DNA of 64,000 nt from Liolophura sinensis (lineage: Eukaryota; Mollusca; Polyplacophora; Chitonida; Chitonidae): contig NC_088295.1 in NCBI RefSeq assembly GCF_032854445.1, positions 6,452,501 through 6,516,500 of the forward strand. Direction: 5' to 3'. The first letter of the stretch is position 1; the number at the start of each line of letters is the position of its first letter. Made by a program: the position numbers and the translations under genes. Of the stretch, positions 59,215 to 64,000 are shown one piece after another. Under the pieces are notes generated by a model. It worked only from the letters and a program-made list of their open reading frames with translations, ran no database searches and was not told where the DNA came from.

Positions 59215-60510
59215 CTACTTGTTCTGGTGCACACGTGTAACCTTCGTGTTCCCTCGCACACTATGGCCTTCTTGTTCTTGCAACTATGGTTTCCCTATTC
59301 TGTCGGACAGCTAAGGTTTTTGTGTTCTGTCGCACAGCTATGGCATTCGTGTTCTGATGCATACCTATGGTTTCCGTATTCTTTCGCACAGCTAAGGTTT
59401 TCGTGTTCTGTCGGACAGCTAGGGCATTCGTGTTCTGTAGCACAGCTATGGTTTTCGTGTTCTGTCTCACACCTGTGAGCTTCGCTTTCTGTCGCACACC
59501 TATGGCTTTCCTGTTTTGTCGGACAGGTATGGTCATGGCGTTCTGTCGCACACCTATGGCCGTCGTGTTCTGCTATGGGCTGTCCGACAGAACAGGACAA
59601 GTATGGGCTGCGCGTTCTGTCGCACAGCTATGAGCTTCGCGCTCTGTTGCACAGCTATAGCTTTCGCGTTCTGTCGGACAGGCATGGGGTTTGCGTTCTG
59701 TCGCACAGCTTTGGTTTTCGTATTCTGTCGCACAGGTTTGGCTTTCGTGTTCTGTCGCACACCTGTGAGCTTCGCTTTCTGTCGCACACTTATGGCTTTC
59801 CTGTTTTGTCGGACAGGTATGGTCACGGCGTTCTGTCGCACAGTTATGGTTTTCGTGTTCTGTCGCACAGCTATGGTTTTGGTGTTCTGTTGCACAGCTA
59901 TGGCTTTCGTGTTCTGTCGCACACCTATGGCCTTAATGTTCTGTCGCACAGCTATGGCTTTGTTGTTCTGTCGTACAGCTTTGGCTTTCGTGCCCTGTTG
60001 TACAGCTGTGGCTTTCATGTTCTGTCGCATAGCTATGGCCTTCGTGTTCTGTCGCACAGCTATGGTTTTGGTGTTCTGTCGCACAGCTATTTTTTCGTGT
60101 TCTGTCGCATAGCTATGGTTTTGGTGTTCTGTCGCGCAGCTATGGCTTTCGTGTTCTGTCGCACAGCTTTGGCTTTTGTGTTCTGTCGCGCAGTTATGGT
60201 TTTCATGTTCTGTCGGACAGCTTTGGCTTTCATGTTCTGTCGCACAGCTATGACTTTCTTGTTCTGTCTCACAGCTGTGGCTTTCTTGTTCTGTCGCACA
60301 GCTGTGGCTTTCTTGTTCTGTCGCACAGCTTTGGCTTTCGTGTTCTGTCGGACAGGTTTGGCTTTCGTGTTCTGTCGCACAGCTATTTTTTCGTGTTCTG
60401 TCGCACAGCTTTGGCTTTCGTGTTCTGTCGGACAGGTTTGGCCTCCCTGTTCTGTTGCACAGCTATGGCTTTCTGGTTAGCAGAAAGCCATAGCTGTGCG
60501 ACAGAACACC
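59215..60510. repeat. Minisatellite U, 27-bp unit, about 45 copies, with inverted units
   Basis: The unit is ttctgtcgcacagctatg followed by gctttcgtg (27 bp). As nine codons it opens a 301-codon plus ORF (core FCRTAMAFV) and, in another frame, HSYGFRVLS, plus minus ORFs (core RQNTKAIAV), so no single coding frame is favoured. Two units are inverted: one inside the array at 59579-59596 (gctgtccgacagaacagg) and one closing it (60481-60510), which pairs with the last direct unit as a hairpin. Confidence 0.95.
60457..60499. repeat. 19-bp perfect inverted repeat ending array U
   Basis: gcacagctatggctttctg (60457-60475), a 5-base loop gttag, then cagaaagccatagctgtgc (60481-60499). The arms extend to about 30 bp with three mismatches. 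This is a direct unit facing an inverted unit. Confidence 0.95.
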
Positions 60511-63500
60511 AAAACCCTCTGCGGCATGTTTTTTTAAATATTTATTTGCATGAAAAATAGTTTGTCTAGTGTAGGTGGCATGAAGACCAACTTTTTATTT
60601 TAACTATTTTTAGTAACATTATAACAAAACATAAAAAGCTTATTTTGGTTATTTATAGAAAAAAGACAAACTTTTTACTTCAGTGTCAAGAAAAACATTA
60701 CGAACATAAGTTTGGTAACATGATCCAAGTGGCAAACAATAAATAGTTTGGCTGTTGATATAAACAGAAAATAGAAATTTAATGGCCAAATTATCGTTCT
60801 ACTTTCACTTATATGAGCTGGAAAGTAAAATAATCACAGGTCGGCTATTTATAGCCAAAAGTCTTTGGTATTTGTTGGAAAGGAAAAAACACCATAGATA
60901 GCAAAGGGTCACCTTGTCGAGATAGCACTCCAAGTTTTTGAAAATTGTAATGCAAGCTGTATTATTCTGTTACAAGCACAGATCTTTGGGTTCAGGTTTG
61001 GACAGTATTGCTTTAGAGACTGAATATGATTTTGTTATTTCTGTGTAGATGTTCAGTATTTTATCGTCCAGAAATGCCGTTATTCGTTTACCACACAGCG
61101 ATAATGTCAGCGGTTTGACGACAACCAACGGCTTTAGTGTTTTGGGGGCCGATGGCAAAGCATCGGCAAAATCTCATCCATCTATAGACTTTGACATACA
61201 TTATCAACGAATTGTTGAATTGCCAAAGCCCTCTTATTTTTTTAATGCAGAGCTTTGTGAAATATGACGAACTAGGATGGTAGATGTAATTGAACAGCTG
61301 TAAAACCATTAAAAATGTAGCTTAGTTGCACATGGTATGTACCTAGAATTAATCATTCAATCCGAAATGTGATCCAGAGAATAAAAGGTAACCAATAGCG
61401 TTTTCACACTCTGGTTTTACTGTGTTGATGTAAATGGTAATTAATATGTCAATTACCATAAAAAACAGCAAACTGCTAATATCACTTAAGTCGACGTGGG
61501 CTGTAAAGTGTAAAACGATCAGCTCTCGAGAAGTGGAAAAATAGGTGTACGGTGGACAGCCAGATATGCCGTTACAGCGCACCTAAGCGTTATTTCTTGT
61601 AACTGTCCTCATCTTTCCTTATCAGATTGCCTCTGGTAATATCAGTGATTCCACAGCCCAACCCCCATTACCGGACAGGATAGTCCGAGTATTGTCGGCT
61701 CCCCGCTGGCTAATTCCATGGGCTCAGTGACAAACAGCATTAGAGCGAGCATCAGGGCCCAGATATAACTTTACCTGATGGTGTACAGCCCGAGGTGACC
61801 GTCGCAGAATCTAACAACAACTGCGAAAAAACTACTGGCTAGAAGGAAGATTATCAGCTTTTCTTTCCAGCCATGTGTGTTTGCTTGTTAACTAGAAGGA
61901 TAATTGATCCGTGAGTTTTGTTTGAGGATTGTATCCTCTCCGCCCACGTGATCCCCTGCCTCTCACCGCGGACTTTGCGCCCGGAATCTATCGGCACCAG
62001 TGTATGTCGCAACAGCATCCAGTTGTCGGTATCCCAACCCAATCGATCGTTCCTTCGTGGATTTAACCACATTTTCACAAACCTTCGATAGTTCATCATC
62101 ATAACTGTCAAAGATGTAGCAGTAAACATATTGGCTCTCAGGTGATTGGAAGTCTCAGTAAGTGTTTTGGCCACTAGTCAGTTGAAGACTTTTCATGAAT
62201 TTTATGGCACGTCTTTGTTAGACGCAGTCAGTTGGCAGATCAAAGGCAGACTTGAAGGCTCACTAGCTGCTTCTCTTCTCCAGGTATATTATCCCTCAAG
62301 CCAACTTTAAGCACATGGCCAGAAGTTACCGGATGTCCCAGGAGGGAATAATTGATTTTCATTGGCTTGGCTATCTAAATCTCTCCGCCGATTCCATTGA
62401 TAAATAGCCTCTGTTCCCATGGCAACAATATGCGGGGAGTCCGGGTAACTAGTCGACACCACGTGCAGTGGACTGCGGATTTCTTTGACAAAGAAGTTTA
62501 GGTAATCAGATGAAGGTTACATGGTGGCTCATATTGACAAGCGCTTAGTTTGGTATTCATGGCACGCTCTGCGAGATTCGATTTACCAAATATAAATTGC
62601 GCTGACGATAAGACAGCTAGCTCAACCTGGTGAAGAGGAGCATTGCGCGACGTTCATCTATATGTCCGAGCGAACGCCCGTGTAACATTTGGGAGGCTTC
62701 CGTCGACACAGCTCTTTCATCTTCGGGACAAGCTTCCTCTTCTTTTCTCTGCAGCTTCTGCCATAAAAACGCTAACGGCGTACAGGAGTTTGGAGCTGAT
62801 GTGCGTGAGACTTGAGCATTATTGACATTTTGACATCCTGACAGAAGGGCGGAATATCATTAACTAGGGGTCACACCTGCCATCCCAGATTGGGTTGTTT
62901 TGTTCACAATAGAAGCCGTACACTGACAAAGTCGAACTGAATACATCAGTAAAAACCTTTCTCCCAACATTCACTGAACAGGAATTGAATAGCATTTCCC
63001 GGAACATCTGATCAGTAAATATACATGTATTACCTACAAGTGTCTGTGCGGCTTCCTGTCATGTCAGCATCTCACCAGGCTAGGGCTTTGTTTATTATAA
63101 AATCGAACATTCATCCAAGACACTAATTTAACGCCAATACCGAGCAACAGGCTCATGAACCAATTCCAGACCGCCTGTTGTTGACGATAGTCAAAATTTG
63201 AACGGTGATTCAAATGCTTATTTTTACTGTTGAAAGGAAGTTGTAGAAGAAAACTACATGCATAACACGTTGTACACGGGGTAATCTCTGTGCAGCATTC
63301 TAAATCTTTGTGGACAATCTATCGGACTATATACACGTATCCATTATAATGACGTAATTCATTCTGTCGAGAGTTAAAACATGAATTTGTGGAAAAAGCC
63401 CCGAATTTTAATGGGTTATGCCGGAATGTACATATGACTGGCCAGCATTACATTAACATTCGGTTAAGAGATCGATTCCAGTGGAGCGCCTGAAGCGGGT

Positions 63501-64000
63501 TCAGGACATATACTATGTAGTTCTGTTAAGTAAACAAATCATTAAGTGGGCCTTATGACCTTCTGTGAAAATTGCAATTTGGGAAAGTGTGCTGAAACCC
63601 CGGGGTTTATACCGGAAGGCCCTGGAGTTAAGATGTGTGCGCAGCAGACGGTCCATTCCGTCACTGTGTAGCGAGCGGCATTGTTCCGACCTGTTCATAT
63701 TGTTCTGCAGTTTCTGTCGATTCGCTTCGGCCATCTCCGTATTGTTGCTAGTTTGTTGAATTAGTCGTCGAATATGCAGCTGGGTGTTATCGATTGATTT
63801 CACATTAAATATACCATTATAATAGCGTCTAATTTTAGCTAAGCAAATATTTACATATTCTTTGGTCAAACTCTGGAGAGAATATAAAGTACTGTAGGAA
63901 AATACAGGGAAACATTAGTTATCTACATGGGTTCGATGCTATGAACTGATGAAAAACTGAATGTTGATATTTGCGTGGCAAGATTCCCCCTCCCATCCCG
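60511..64000. other. Unique stretch to the right edge
   Basis: 60511-61000 is AT-rich. Opposing ORFs at 60970-61309 and a 118-codon minus ORF at 63513-63869 have no recognised domain. Positions 61620-61800 and 62220-62480 are compositionally balanced and carry a perfect RFX palindrome, consistent with conserved regulatory DNA but unproven. No tandem array or SINE was seen. Confidence 0.35.
62413..62426. promoter_or_regulatory. Perfect RFX X-box palindrome GTTCCCATGGCAAC
   Basis: Exact match to GTTNCCATGGNAAC, the high-affinity site of RFX factors, which control ciliary and other genes in animals. No adjacent coding exon was recognised, so a regulatory role is inferred. Confidence 0.4.

Noticed and set aside
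59575-60480. 301-codon plus ORF
   Set aside because: 27-bp repeat read in one of several equally open frames on both strands; inverted units and no domain.
60970-61309. Opposing short ORFs on both strands
   Set aside because: Mutually overlapping, 62-73 codons, no recognisable domain.
63513-63869. 118-codon minus ORF, somewhat protein-like composition
   Set aside because: Hydrophilic and plausible, but no family recognised, no splice borders seen, and an opposing ORF overlaps; a database search would decide.

Overview
The window looks like non-coding or intronic DNA from a large animal genome, most likely a mollusc or other lophotrochozoan. The grounds are AT-rich intergenic sequence, dispersed tRNA-derived SINEs whose tail runs into AATAAATAAA-type sequence, frequent tacatgta-type palindromes, a decayed non-LTR retrotransposon, and no long non-repetitive ORF or bacterial-style gene order. 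The species cannot be fixed from the sequence alone. I found no complete protein-coding gene, no rRNA, no genuine tRNA gene and no CRISPR.

The main feature is an exceptional density of minisatellites. About twenty separate tandem arrays, with units of 18 to 87 bp and mostly 27 to 44 bp, occupy roughly 23 kb of the 64 kb. In order they are: 34-bp arrays at 1-2115 (three successive related families), 30 bp at 2890-3915, 87 bp at 7536-9151, 30 bp at 10655-11290, 33 bp then 34 bp at 11716-13770, 33 bp at 20141-20700, 31 bp at 23412-25925, 85 bp at 31859-32262, a degenerate inverted array at 33390-34160, 18 bp at 36735-38815, 34 bp at 38820-39420, 37 bp at 41715-43330, 40 bp at 44780-46165, 42 bp at 46166-47035, 37 bp again at 47069-47580, 44 bp at 53140-54045, 22 bp at 54690-57440 and 27 bp at 59215-60510. 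Nearly all long ORFs in the window are translations of these arrays and are not genes.

Several arrays are related to one another. The three left-most families align without gaps over 34 bp. The 33-bp array turns into a 34-bp array with the same core. The two 37-bp loci share their left flank and bracket two further related arrays. Many arrays contain higher-order repeats (264, 142/285, 254 and 597 bp), and two contain inverted units or an orientation switch.

Two SINE families are present. SINE-A has one full-length copy at 57145-57410 with a perfect 12-bp target-site duplication. SINE-B has a tRNA-like head on the minus strand, at 23797-24090 and 58709-59014. Both inserted into pre-existing minisatellites, which gives a relative time order. 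A decayed Jockey/CR1-like LINE on the minus strand (about 26440-29640) retains recognisable ORF1, endonuclease and reverse-transcriptase pieces. The only candidate host coding exon is at 17027-17180, with good splice-like borders and GC-rich codons, but I do not recognise its protein. Unique stretches carry a few sharp transcription-factor-like motifs: CRE, RFX X-box and CCAAT together near 4652-4686, a perfect RFX palindrome at 62413, and a CLEAR/E-box palindrome at 15578.
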